A program made the translations under genes and the position numbers. Positions 15,021 to 24,707 of a stretch of DNA of 61,357 bases are shown here, one piece after another; positions within the stretch are counted from its first letter, which is position 1, and every line of letters begins with the position of its first letter. Source of the DNA: Oscillatoriaceae cyanobacterium Prado104 (GTDB taxonomy: Bacteria; Cyanobacteriota; Cyanobacteriia; Cyanobacteriales; Microcoleaceae); assembly GCA_025454405.1 (NCBI GenBank), contig JALOON010000054.1, positions 1-61,357 of the forward strand, given 5' to 3'. Below the pieces are notes generated by a model. It searched no databases, was not told where the DNA came from, and saw only the letters and a list, made by a program, of their open reading frames with translations.

Positions 15021-16910
15021 ATGTTTAAGAAAGATAAATCTGCTCTGCTGTTTTCGATCGGAGTTGCCACGCTGCTGGTAAGTTTGGGCTTCATCGCCTA
15101 TTTAATCGTAATTTCCCGCGGCCCGGCGAAAGAGGTGCCAGCCGGAGCAACGGTTGTGCCTCAAGATGTGATGATGGCAGTATCCATCACCACCGACGAA
15201 TCGCAGTGGAACAGGTTGCGAGAATTTGGGACGCCGGAATCCAAAGCTTCCTTTGAACAAATTTTAACCCAATTGCGCGATCGGCTCCTGACAGCCAACG
15301 GCTACGGCTACCGGCAAGACATCCAACCTTGGGTAGGCAATACGGCAATGGTGGCCTTTCTCCGCAACAAAATAGCCATACCCCAGCCCCCGCCCGCACC
15401 CAACGCACCGCCGCCACTACCCGCCCAACAGTCAGTAGCAATTATTTTACCAATTGCCAACCCGATCGTAGCTAAAGAATTATTAGCAAAACCCAGAACC
15501 CTCACCCAAGGAAAAATGGTTGAGCGGAATTACAAAGGCGTGCAAGTAACCGAAACTCAAGGCGTACCAGATCGCAAATTTTCAGTCGCCGTACTCGGCA
15601 CAAAATATCTAGCAATCACCAACGAACCCACCGCCACAGACAGAATCATTGACACCTTCAAAGGCGAACCTTCCCTAGCAAAAACCCCCGGCTATCCAGA
15701 TGCTATAGAACAAATCAAAAGTGCGGGTGCTTTCGGTCAAATCTACGTCAATATTCCCGTAGCAGCAGCTTTTTCTGCTGCTAACTCAGCCCGCGAAATT
15801 TCGCCGGACAATCTCGAAAAGCTGCAACAAAATCAGGGTTTTGCCACTACAATGACCCTGGATGTAGAGGGAATAGGATTTAAATCGATCTCTTGGTTGA
15901 AACCGGATTCTCAGAGAAGAATCGCCGTAGAAAACAACGCTCAAAAAATGGCTAACCGCTTGCCCAGCAATACGATCGCGATGGTATCCGGCGGCAATTT
16001 GCAGCGTTTGTGGCAAGACTACGTGCAGGGCGCAGATGCTAATCCGATCGCTCCAATCAATCCTCAAGTTTTGCGCGCAGCCTTAAAATCCACAACGGGC
16101 CTGGATTTAGACAAAGACTTGATTAACTGGATGGCTGGCGAATTTTCCATCTCTTTAATACCCGCATCGGCGCAAAATCCCAGAGATAAAAATGCTGCTG
16201 GATTTCTATTTGCGATCGATGCAAACAACCGCCGCGCTGCCGACAAATCCCTCAAACAGCTTGACAGCGTGATGAAAAATAAAGGGTGGAGAATCGAAGA
16301 AATTCAAGTTGCCGGTCAAAAAGCAACGCAGTGGGCATCGCCTTTTGGCGGCATCATCGTTACTCGGACATGGATGAACGACACGGCATTTTTAACAGTC
16401 GGCGCACCGATCTTAGATGCGATCGTTCCCGCACCGAAAAGTCCGCTGTTAAGTAGTGAATTGTTTCAAAAAACAGTGCGATCGGAACTCAATCCCCACA
16501 ACGGCAATTTCTTCATCGATATAGACAGTGCGTTCAACCCCAAAAACCTCTCTTTGCCGGAATTTCCACCCAATCAAAAAGTTTGGATCGATGCGATGAA
16601 TTCCCTGGGAGTTACAGCCTCTGTAGTGAACGATCGTACCACTCGCTACGATGCTTTTGTCGGTATCAAAAAATCCGCAGAATCTACCCCTTCTCCAAGG
16701 ACTTCACCGCGATCTTCCCCGCCGCGATCCGCTTCACCTAACTCGCCTTCGCCGAGTCCCGATGCCGCCGGTTCGCCTTCGCCGAGTCCCGATTCGGAGA
16801 ATTCGCCTTCGCCGAGTCCCGATTCGGAGAATTCGCCTTCGCCAAGTCCCGATACACCGAGTCCCGATGCACCGAGTCCCTCGCCTGCTGACCAAACATC
16901 TCCCAACTAA
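15021..16910 (+). CDS. DUF3352-domain protein, membrane-anchored
   Basis: This 629-residue protein has an N-terminal membrane anchor (residues 8-31, LLFSIGVATLLVSLGFIAYLIV). A large extracytoplasmic domain of the DUF3352 kind follows, with characteristic segments MMAVSITTDESQWNRL, KYLAITNEPTATDRII and FLFAIDANN. The C-terminus (about 555-629) is a low-complexity tail of repeated PSPSPDSEN units, encoded by near-identical 27-bp repeats. The function of the family is unknown. The tail suggests cell-wall spanning or surface exposure. It stands alone between repeat-rich gaps. Confidence 0.8.
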   Translation: MFKKDKSALLFSIGVATLLVSLGFIAYLIVISRGPAKEVPAGATVVPQDVMMAVSITTDESQWNRLREFGTPESKASFEQILTQLRDRLLTANGYGYRQDIQPWVGNTAMVAFLRNKIAIPQPPPAPNAPPPLPAQQSVAIILPIANPIVAKELLAKPRTLTQGKMVERNYKGVQVTETQGVPDRKFSVAVLGTKYLAITNEPTATDRIIDTFKGEPSLAKTPGYPDAIEQIKSAGAFGQIYVNIPVAAAFSAANSAREISPDNLEKLQQNQGFATTMTLDVEGIGFKSISWLKPDSQRRIAVENNAQKMANRLPSNTIAMVSGGNLQRLWQDYVQGADANPIAPINPQVLRAALKSTTGLDLDKDLINWMAGEFSISLIPASAQNPRDKNAAGFLFAIDANNRRAADKSLKQLDSVMKNKGWRIEEIQVAGQKATQWASPFGGIIVTRTWMNDTAFLTVGAPILDAIVPAPKSPLLSSELFQKTVRSELNPHNGNFFIDIDSAFNPKNLSLPEFPPNQKVWIDAMNSLGVTASVVNDRTTRYDAFVGIKKSAESTPSPRTSPRSSPPRSASPNSPSPSPDAAGSPSPSPDSENSPSPSPDSENSPSPSPDTPSPDAPSPSPADQTSPN

Positions 16911-18140
16911 TAGATATCTGCAAAAACACAAACAAACGAAAACGCGGTTCGAGAAGTCGTCGTGCGGGCTGCCAGAAGCCCGCACCAACCTTTCAGATCA
17001 AGTCCGAACGCGGTCGATCGAACGGACAGGATCTCAGGTATGGCCTGGGAGGTTGTCACATCCTGCCGCATTTTGATCTCTCGATCGGCTCGAGATCCTC
17101 TCAGATTATTATTTTAGGCAGCTCGAATTGTAAGATAGCCAAAAGTTAAGCAAGTTAAGCAAGTTAGCAGTTTCGATCGAGAAATGTTTGCCGAACTCAA
17201 AATCTTATCCCGTAAAGACTTGGGTTAACTTTTCCTTGCAAATCTTAAGTTGAGATACTAAATAGCATAATTTTAGTTGGGCGATCGGCTTACTTAATGC
17301 AAAGTAAATACTGTGCATCTGAAATTAAAAATCTTGCAGCCTCAAAGAATTTAAATCGGTGCTACAGCCCCCCAAACTACCCACCATCATCAGAGTAAAA
17401 ACTCCTATTTATTGAGAGAGAGAGGTGTAGAGAAGGAGAGGGGGGAGAGGGAAAAATTAGCGATCGACCCAATCGGGGTAGCAAACACGGATTTAGGATC
17501 GCCCTGAAATCCTTCGGCTGCCAACAATTTTTGTGGGGTGTAACTAACCGGATTAGAGCTAATACAAATTACGGCAATACTTATGCTGGAAAGTGTGCGA
17601 TCGAACGAGGGCATAATTTCTGTTGGCGCGACACTGGATTTTGTATAGTATGTGATTTTCTGGGATATCTATCCCACGATCGTTGACAAAATTGGCTGAG
17701 TATTTATACTGCTAATTTCTTCCTCGATCGGCTTCGATCGGTCGCAACAGTTATTTAATGGTTTCGGACGCATCAATACCAAAACAACCGAGTTTTTCAA
17801 GGTTCTTCAAGGCTGCCACGCTCGTATTTTCTGTATTGCTAGCGCAGGTCGCCGAGCGCCAGAGCTTTTCGCTCCTCTTAAATACTCAAAATTTGTATTT
17901 TTGTAAAGAATTCCGGTTTCTTTGAGCTGAGCCTGTAAGTCCTGTTAAAAAAATCTGTTTGTGCTTGAGTCCCATTTAAATATATCATGCGAATGATACC
18001 TGTCCTCAAGGCTGCAAGTTATATTTAAAACAGACCATCCAATTTAAATCTGCTTATAAAACTCATCCAAAATCCCTTATACGAAACCGCTCTTGAAACT
18101 TATTTCTCTTGATGTCATATATCTTACCCTTGAAATACCT
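16911..18140. other. 1.2-kb gap before the FHA-CHAT gene
   Basis: No gene is supported. It holds a tandem GTTAAGCAAG pair (about 17147-17166), AT-rich stretches near 17880-18080 that may contain the promoter of the secreted protein downstream, and no obvious terminator. A 69-codon minus-strand frame at 17405-17614 lacks any family features and was not called. Confidence 0.6.
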
Positions 18141-21100
18141 ATGAAAACCTCTAAAAATCTTAAAACACAGACAGATATCCTGTCAAAAAAAAGACTAAGT
18201 AAGCTGGCATTTGCCTTGCAAGTAGCCTTAATAAATCTTTACTTTTTGCAGTCAAAAGTTCAAGGTCAAACCATCGTTCCAGCAACAGATGGAACGGGTA
18301 CTACAGTCACGCCCGTCACCCCGAATGGCAATTCGGGGCAGCAAACTCGCTTCGACATTGAAGGCGGACAATTATCGAGCGATCGAGCAAATCTCTTCCA
18401 CAGTTTCACGCAATTCGGTTTGTCGCAAAATCAGATTGCCAACTTCGTTTCAAACTCAAACATTCGCAACATATTAGCTCGCATCAACGGCGGCGAAGCT
18501 TCGATAATTAACGGCTTAATTCAAGTTACCGGCGGCAATGCCAACTTGTATTTAATGAACCCGTCCGGCATCATCTTCGGCGACAGCGCCCGCTTAAACG
18601 TACCCGCTTCATTCACAGCAACTACCGCCAGCGGCATCGGATTCGGCTCGAACTCGTTTAACGCCTCGGGTATCAACAACTACACATCCCTAACCGGCAC
18701 CCCCAACTCCTTCAACTTCGCGGCTCAACCGGGAGCAATTATCAACACGGCCAACTTAGCAGTCAAATCAGGGCAAAATTTAACCTTAATCGGCGGCAGC
18801 GTTGTCAGCAGCGGCAGTCTGGCGGCCCCAGACGGTCAAATTACCGTAGCATCCGTACCCGGATCGAATTTAGTGCGCGTCAGCCAGCAAGGCAACTTGC
18901 TAAATTTGGAAATCAAGCCAGCCCCTGCTGCTTCAGGAACTTTGCTAGAAACACCTTTAGCTGTCGCCTCCCTGCCAGCACTGCTGACGGGGTTGGGTCT
19001 AACAAACGCTACAGGCATCACCGTCAATGCCAGCGGTCAAGTGGTACTCACCGGGTCCGATCGAGCAATAGCTGCGGGAGACGTTGCCATCAAAGATGCC
19101 AATGCAGGGGCGATCGCGCTGAATGCGGCTAACAGCATCGCCGTCAGCGGCAACCTGACAAGTTCCCAAGGTCCGATCGCCCTTCAAGCCAGCAGTAACA
19201 TTAATACTGGCAATCTCAACTCGAGTTCCGCTACCGATGCAGGCAGCAACATCACCGTCACCAGCACTACCGGAAAAGTAGAAACGGGCAATATCAACGC
19301 CCGATCGACCGACAAAAACGGCAACGCCGGAGATGTCAGCATTCAGGCAACCTCAGGCAGCATTCAAACAGGAGCGATCGACGCCTATTCAGCAGAAAAA
19401 AAAGGCGGGCAAGTCACCCTCAACGCCAGCAGCGATATCGAAGTAACCCGCATCAACACCACAGGTGGCACTGCCGGAGGAGGTATTGACATTACAGCAG
19501 GTCGTTATTTCCGAGCTACGGGCACTTTCACCAACGATAGCCAATGCTTGGCGCAGGCTTGCAGCATTTCCGCCGCCGCCACGGGTAGCGGTAATGGTGC
19601 AGATATCACGATTCGCCATGGCGGCCAAGCCTCCAACACTCTTTTCACCGTCGGACCAAATTATAACGGACTAAACGGTACTGCTGGCAGCATTGCTACT
19701 GGCGGTAAGAACAAAGAAAACGTTATTGCCAGCGGAAGTTATCTTAGCCCCACCCCTCAGATAGTACAGCCGACAAAAATTACCATTACGACTTCTTCCT
19801 CGTCAACGCCCGCCCCAACTCCGGCACCGGCTCCCACACCGGAAACAACACCAACTCCGGCACCGGCTCCCGCGCCGGAAACAACACCAACTCCGGCACC
19901 AGCTCCCGCGCCGGAAACAACACCAACTCCGGCACCAGCTCCCGCGCCGGAAACAACACCAACTCCGGCACCGGCTCCCGCGCCGGAGACAACACCAACT
20001 CCGGCACCAGCTCCCGCGCCAGAGACAACACCAACTCCGGCACCCGCACCTTCGCCGGAGACAACACCAACTCCGGCACCCGCACCTTCGCCAGAACCTT
20101 CGCCTACTCTGGCACCGACTCCCGCGCCCGCGCCAAGTCCGACGCCAGCGCCAAGTCCCGCGCCCGCGCCAGCACCGACGCCAGCGCCAAGTCCCGCGCC
20201 CGCGCCAGCACCGACGCCAGAGCCAAGTCCGGCACCAACGCCAACGCCAACACCTGTGTCAAGTCCGGCACCAGTGCCGACAATTGCTGAATTGCTAGCA
20301 CCACTATCCAATTTGCCACCCCCACAAGCAAATACTCAAAATCCTACAGCCGGAACGAATTTGTCGCCGGTACAGGCGATCGTTCAAAATCCAGCACCAG
20401 TATCTGGTTTGACACCAGCGCCAACAAATGTTCAAAATCCCACAGCCGGAGTGGATTTGTCACAGGTACAGGCGATCGTTCAAAATCCCGCAATCGGAAC
20501 GAATTTGTCGCCCACACAGGCGATCGTTCAAAATCCCACAATCGGAACGAATTTAACGCCAACACAGGCGATCGTTCAAACTCCAGCAGCAGGCTCGAAT
20601 TTGTCGCCAGTACAGACGATCGTTCAAAATCCCACCGCAGTATCAAATTTGACACCAACACAGACGATCGTTCAAAATCCCACAATCGGAACGAATTTGA
20701 CGCCAACACAGGCGATCGTTCAAAATCCCGCAATCGGAACGAATTTGACGCCAACACAGGCGATCGTTCAAAATCCCACAATCGGAACGAATTTGACGCC
20801 AACACAGGCGATCGTTCAAAATCCCACCGCAGTATCAAATTTGACACCAATACAGACGATCGTTCAAAATCCCACCGCAGTATCAAATTTGACACCAACA
20901 CAGACAACTATTGAAAATCCAACGCTAACAGCAACTGTGTCGCCTCCAATAGTTTCGATCGGGGAGATTGCTGTGCCTGCTACTGCGCTACCAAATCTCG
21001 CATCAATACCGACACGGGAACTTGCTCGCCCGATCGCATCGGACCGAGCGCTCAGGACAAATCCTGTATTTTCCCCCAACTTGCAACAGCAAAACGAGAT

Positions 21101-22454
21101 ATCTAGTTCCCTGCAACAGCACAATTCACCAGCAGCGTCACCACCTATTCAGGTGTCCGCGCTGCCACCCAACCTCGGCATCACAGTTTTTCCTGCGGAG
21201 GAGAGATTTACCAGCGAATTTATCAATTACCTAAATTTACCGCCAACAAATGCGATCGCCACCCTGCAAGAGACCCAAAATACCCTTCGCACAGTCACAC
21301 AAACCACGGGCGTCAAACCAGCCATCGTCTATATCAGGTTTGTACCCAAAGGTTCTCCAGTCGATCGAGCTTACGGCAGTTCCTCCATCTTGCGGGTAGA
21401 ACAGCAAATTCCGCTCAGCGAGGAATTGGAACTGGTGGTAATCTTGCCAGAAGGTCCGCCCCTGCGCGCGCGCATACCCCATACCGATCGCGATCGGGTA
21501 ATGGCAGCAGTTCAGAAATTTCGCAACGAACTAACAAATCCGGTAAAGCGCAATACTCAAAGTTATTTGCCTTTAGCCCAGCAGCTTTATCGGTGGATTG
21601 TAGAGCCGCTAGAACTGCAATTGCAAGCGCAAGGAATTCAAAATTTATCTTTTATCACGGATGCGGGGCTGCGATCGGTGCCGATGGCTGCGCTGCACGA
21701 CGGTAAAGGCTTTTTGATCGAGCGTTACAGCGTCGGATCGATGCCGAGTCTGAGTTTGACAGATACCAGCGCCGCTAATTTCAAAAACATGCAAGTTCTG
21801 GCAATGGGGGCCTCGGAATTTACAGATCTGAGTCCTTTGCCGGCAGTGGAAATAGAAGTACCTACCATCGCCCCGCAGGAATGGCCAGGCAAGTCTTTCT
21901 TGAACGAAGAATTCACCCTGGCGAATTTGAAATTGCAGCGCCAGCAACAGCCGTTTGGGATGATTCACTTGGCGACTCACGCGGATTTTCGATCGGGCAA
22001 TCCCAGCCAATCATTTATTCAGTTGTGGGATACTAAGTTGCGCTTGGATCAGTTGCGACAAATGGGATGGGACAGCCCGCAAGTGGAAATGTTAGTTTTG
22101 AGTGCCTGCAGGACTGCTGTGGGCGATCGGGATGCCGAGTTAGGCTTTGGCGGGCTGGCCGTGCAAGCTGGCGTAAAATCGGCTATGGCGACTCTGTGGT
22201 ATATCAGCGACGAGGGCAGTTTGGGATTGATGGCGGAGTTTTACGCGCAGTTGAGAAATGCTCCAATTAAGGCAGAAGCGCTACGGCAAGCGCAATTAGC
22301 CCTGTTGCGCCAAGAGGTGCGCATTGAAGGGGGGGTGCTGCGCACTTCTTCTCGCAGCTTGCCGCTGCCGCCGGAATTGGCAAATGCCGATACTCTGAAT
22401 TTTTCCCATCCTTATTATTGGTCGGCTTTTAGGATGATTGGCAATCCTTGGTAA
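18141..22454 (+). CDS. secreted FHA-domain/CHAT-protease fusion protein
   Basis: This 1437-residue fusion starts with a signal peptide (KLAFALQVALINLYFLQSKVQG) and a filamentous-haemagglutinin N-terminal domain (about 45-190, with SNIRNILARINGGEAS and NLYLMNPSGIIFG), the signal for two-partner secretion. More beta-helix-like sequence follows to about 530. Next come Pro-rich TPAPAPAPETTP repeats (about 555-710) and about a dozen 16-residue TPTQAIVQNPTIGTNL-type repeats (about 730-920). A C-terminal CHAT domain (about 1030-1437) has the caspase-like dyad: His in HLATHADF (codon 21978) and Cys in LSACRTA (codon 22107). The ATG at 18141 precedes the signal peptide well; an upstream in-frame TTG at 18093 is less likely. 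No dedicated TpsB transporter gene is in the window. Confidence 0.88.
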   Translation: MKTSKNLKTQTDILSKKRLSKLAFALQVALINLYFLQSKVQGQTIVPATDGTGTTVTPVTPNGNSGQQTRFDIEGGQLSSDRANLFHSFTQFGLSQNQIANFVSNSNIRNILARINGGEASIINGLIQVTGGNANLYLMNPSGIIFGDSARLNVPASFTATTASGIGFGSNSFNASGINNYTSLTGTPNSFNFAAQPGAIINTANLAVKSGQNLTLIGGSVVSSGSLAAPDGQITVASVPGSNLVRVSQQGNLLNLEIKPAPAASGTLLETPLAVASLPALLTGLGLTNATGITVNASGQVVLTGSDRAIAAGDVAIKDANAGAIALNAANSIAVSGNLTSSQGPIALQASSNINTGNLNSSSATDAGSNITVTSTTGKVETGNINARSTDKNGNAGDVSIQATSGSIQTGAIDAYSAEKKGGQVTLNASSDIEVTRINTTGGTAGGGIDITAGRYFRATGTFTNDSQCLAQACSISAAATGSGNGADITIRHGGQASNTLFTVGPNYNGLNGTAGSIATGGKNKENVIASGSYLSPTPQIVQPTKITITTSSSSTPAPTPAPAPTPETTPTPAPAPAPETTPTPAPAPAPETTPTPAPAPAPETTPTPAPAPAPETTPTPAPAPAPETTPTPAPAPSPETTPTPAPAPSPEPSPTLAPTPAPAPSPTPAPSPAPAPAPTPAPSPAPAPAPTPEPSPAPTPTPTPVSSPAPVPTIAELLAPLSNLPPPQANTQNPTAGTNLSPVQAIVQNPAPVSGLTPAPTNVQNPTAGVDLSQVQAIVQNPAIGTNLSPTQAIVQNPTIGTNLTPTQAIVQTPAAGSNLSPVQTIVQNPTAVSNLTPTQTIVQNPTIGTNLTPTQAIVQNPAIGTNLTPTQAIVQNPTIGTNLTPTQAIVQNPTAVSNLTPIQTIVQNPTAVSNLTPTQTTIENPTLTATVSPPIVSIGEIAVPATALPNLASIPTRELARPIASDRALRTNPVFSPNLQQQNEISSSLQQHNSPAASPPIQVSALPPNLGITVFPAEERFTSEFINYLNLPPTNAIATLQETQNTLRTVTQTTGVKPAIVYIRFVPKGSPVDRAYGSSSILRVEQQIPLSEELELVVILPEGPPLRARIPHTDRDRVMAAVQKFRNELTNPVKRNTQSYLPLAQQLYRWIVEPLELQLQAQGIQNLSFITDAGLRSVPMAALHDGKGFLIERYSVGSMPSLSLTDTSAANFKNMQVLAMGASEFTDLSPLPAVEIEVPTIAPQEWPGKSFLNEEFTLANLKLQRQQQPFGMIHLATHADFRSGNPSQSFIQLWDTKLRLDQLRQMGWDSPQVEMLVLSACRTAVGDRDAELGFGGLAVQAGVKSAMATLWYISDEGSLGLMAEFYAQLRNAPIKAEALRQAQLALLRQEVRIEGGVLRTSSRSLPLPPELANADTLNFSHPYYWSAFRMIGNPW
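20345..20915 (+). repeat. 48-bp coding tandem repeats with HIP1-like cores
   Basis: Roughly twelve 48-bp units, each encoding a 16-residue peptide around AIVQNP, repeat within the FHA-CHAT gene. Most units contain GCGATCGTT or ACGATCGTT, close to the HIP1 octamer. Some units are identical at DNA level, so recent expansion is likely. Confidence 0.8.
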
Positions 22455-22482
22455 GTAGAAGGAAGAAGGAGAGGGGGATTTA

Positions 22483-22648
22483 AGTTTTGAGTTTTAAGTT
22501 TTGAGTTTTGAATTAAGAACTGTCTTTAACTCAAAACTCAAAATTCAAATCTTAAAACTCCTGAGAACTGTCTTTAAATCAAAACTCAAAACTCAAAACT
22601 CTCGAGAACTGTCTTTAACTCAAAACTCAAAATTCACAACTCAAAACT
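22483..22648. repeat. heptamer repeat block (TTTTGAG/CTCAAAA)
   Basis: TTTTGAG heptamers are followed by three tandem blocks, each opening with AACTGTCTTTAA and continuing with CTCAAAA heptamers. The spacer matches that at the left end of the window. It fills the whole gap between two convergent genes and could act as a bidirectional hairpin. Confidence 0.85.
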
Positions 22649-22660
22649 CCTTACCAACTC

Positions 22661-23380
22661 TCAACTCTCATCGGCACTGCGCCTTTTTACCGCTCTGCTG
22701 CGATCGTCTCGATCGTCTCGATCGCGATTTTTTTTCCGATCTCTTTTAATTTGCTCGCTGATTTCGACAAACAAATCCCGGCGCAAATAAGGATAGTCGC
22801 TGACCCACACGTTGCGACTGGGGATGTAAATGTCTGAAACTTTGCTAATCCTTCCCAAATCTTCTTCGTTTGACATAACTAACATTAAAGCAGCTTGACC
22901 GGGAGCGATTCCCTGGTGATTTTTCTGCAATGGAGCTCGGAGTGTAGTAGTAAATCCGGTTTTGTCGCCAACTTCTAAGTTAATTCGCGGCTCTAAGTTA
23001 TCTACAATTACCAATTGACCTCTTTGATTGACAGTTTCCTCTTGACTTGTGACTTCATCTGTGATGTAAACATCCAAAACTCGCCCCTGCCAAAAGCCGG
23101 AGTATTGATATTTGCGACATTCTGCATTGCGCAAACTAGCCCACAAAACTGGTCCCCACAGCCAGTACAAACCAGCTATCAATCCAGCAATTAAAACTAG
23201 GGGTGCGACATCGGCACCTACTACCTTGTAGACTAAGAGCAGGAATACTACTATTACCGCAGAGATTAACATCCGCCTTAAAAAATCGGGCGGCTTTCCC
23301 CAAATGTATTTGTATTGAGCTCCGGTGGCGACGGCGGGAATTAGTTCTTGAAAAGTTTCGCGGGTTAAGGGAATTAGCAT
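22661..23380 (-). CDS. conserved cyanobacterial membrane protein
   Basis: This 239-residue protein has two close hydrophobic helices (about 38-58 and 60-80), a beta-rich soluble domain (about 95-190) and a very charged tail (KRDRKKNRDRDDRDDRSR) encoded by CGATCGTCT-like repeats. Similar proteins in other cyanobacteria have been labelled phosphate ABC transporter permease, as I recall, but nothing here resembles an ABC permease (no EAA loop, too few helices), so I leave the function open. It ends 13 bp from the heptamer block. Confidence 0.7.
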   Translation of the reverse strand: MLIPLTRETFQELIPAVATGAQYKYIWGKPPDFLRRMLISAVIVVFLLLVYKVVGADVAPLVLIAGLIAGLYWLWGPVLWASLRNAECRKYQYSGFWQGRVLDVYITDEVTSQEETVNQRGQLVIVDNLEPRINLEVGDKTGFTTTLRAPLQKNHQGIAPGQAALMLVMSNEEDLGRISKVSDIYIPSRNVWVSDYPYLRRDLFVEISEQIKRDRKKNRDRDDRDDRSRAVKRRSADES

Positions 23381-24091
23381 AATCGGAATTGGGAAAAAAC
23401 TAAAAAGTTATAGAAGTTGGCTTTTAGCATTTGTGTCAACTTAAGCTTCAAGCCATCGATACAACTCGCTGTTACCTGAGTTGAGATCCCCCTAAATCCC
23501 CCTTAAAAAGGGGGACTTTAACTGCTAGGATCCCCCTCAAACAGGAGGACTTTAACAGCAACTGTTTGGGGTTTCCCCTCAAACAGGGGGACTTTAAGCT
23601 GCTTGGGTGCGTTTCCTGTCTCCTGATGCCGATCGCACGATCGCACGAGGTTGCGATGCTGGGTTTGAGACAACCCGCACCAGTCTTTGGCGAAAGCGAA
23701 TGCCCAGAGTTGCAAATAGCGGTTTTTCTACTGATTATTGTACTGTCATCGTTTCTCAGGGTGGCCGATCGACTCGACGATCCTAATTCAGAAACCGCCA
23801 AGATGTTCGTTTTGTCAAGATACTGAGGTGACAAACCTGCAAAACCGCAGCAGGCTTTGCCATCTAAGGGCAGTGACGCTTAGTTCGGCTTTACCTCTAA
23901 TAATTCTGTACTTACGTGACAAAACAAAGTGACGCAATATAATGAAGCTAGGTTGCAGACACCATTGTTGCCAACTGCAGCCAAAGTAAGCGACACTGGT
24001 TGGGAACCTGCTCAACAGGCTCAACGCTTAGTTTAATCACAAATCATCGCAGTTTGCAAACACAAAATTAGGGGAGATTCGAGGTACAAGC
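23381..24091. other. repeat-containing gap before the OmpA/GTPase cluster
   Basis: This gap holds a cluster of CCCCCT...AGGGGGACTTTAA palindromic repeats (about 23487-23600), similar to those at 50560-50712. The open frames over them translate repeat sequence only. The 200 bases before 24092 may carry the promoter of the five-gene signalling cluster; no clear box is visible. Confidence 0.6.
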
Positions 24092-24691
24092 ATGGCCGAA
24101 CTAACAAAAGAAGAAATGCGCGAGCGCTTGGGAAATATCGATCAGATCCGCGACATCATTTTTGGGGCGCAACTGAGAGAATACGACAATCGCTTTGATA
24201 AAATAGATTCGGATTTGTCTATATTGCAGCAAGATATGCAAGTTCGCATCGAACAAGTCAAAACAGTGCTTTCTACAGAAATGCGGGCAGCAATTGACTC
24301 TTTTGAAAAAAAGGTTAAATCGATAACTTTAAACACCCAAGAAGAAACCGCAGACTTGCGCCAGCAAATCGATCGCATTAACAGAAAGTTTTCCAGCAGT
24401 ATCGAAGCTCTCGATGAGGCGATCGACAATCAAACAGGTTCCCTGCGCGATGACCTATCTAAAACTAGAGAGCAGCTATCCGAAGAAACTCGGACTTTGA
24501 AAACACAAGTTTTTGAAGAACTCGACCGCCGCTTTTCTTTACTTAGAGATGTGAAAGTTTCCAGAGATGACATGGCAGAAATTTTGTTTGAACTCGGTAT
24601 GAGGCTCAAAGGAACTGAATTTGTGCCAGAACTCAAAGGAGCTGCTGACAATAAAATCAATTCCGACTATTTGTTACCAGAACGCCACTGA
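24092..24691 (+). CDS. coiled-coil protein, first gene of the OmpA/GTPase cluster
   Basis: This 199-residue soluble protein is almost wholly alpha-helical, with heptad-patterned coiled coil from about 25 to 165 (segments such as RIEQVKTVLSTEMRAAID and EETADLRQQIDRINRKF). There is no signal peptide or membrane segment. The last 35 residues, with KVSRDDMAEILFELGMRLKG, are predicted globular and may be the conserved binding part. A ribosome binding site (GAGGTACAAGC) precedes ATG 24092. The stop is 16 nt before the OmpA gene, so the two are surely one transcript. It could be a cytoplasmic partner of the GTPase or the OmpA protein; the family is not recognised. Confidence 0.75.
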   Translation: MAELTKEEMRERLGNIDQIRDIIFGAQLREYDNRFDKIDSDLSILQQDMQVRIEQVKTVLSTEMRAAIDSFEKKVKSITLNTQEETADLRQQIDRINRKFSSSIEALDEAIDNQTGSLRDDLSKTREQLSEETRTLKTQVFEELDRRFSLLRDVKVSRDDMAEILFELGMRLKGTEFVPELKGAADNKINSDYLLPERH

Positions 24692-24707
24692 TCGCGGATC
24701 GTAACGC

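Noticed and set aside
17405..17614. 69-residue minus-strand open frame
   Set aside because: Composition is low in complexity, with no start signal and no conserved pattern.
23472..23834. 120-residue minus-strand open frame
   Set aside because: It translates palindromic CCCCCT repeats, has no ribosome binding site, and shows no folded-protein pattern.
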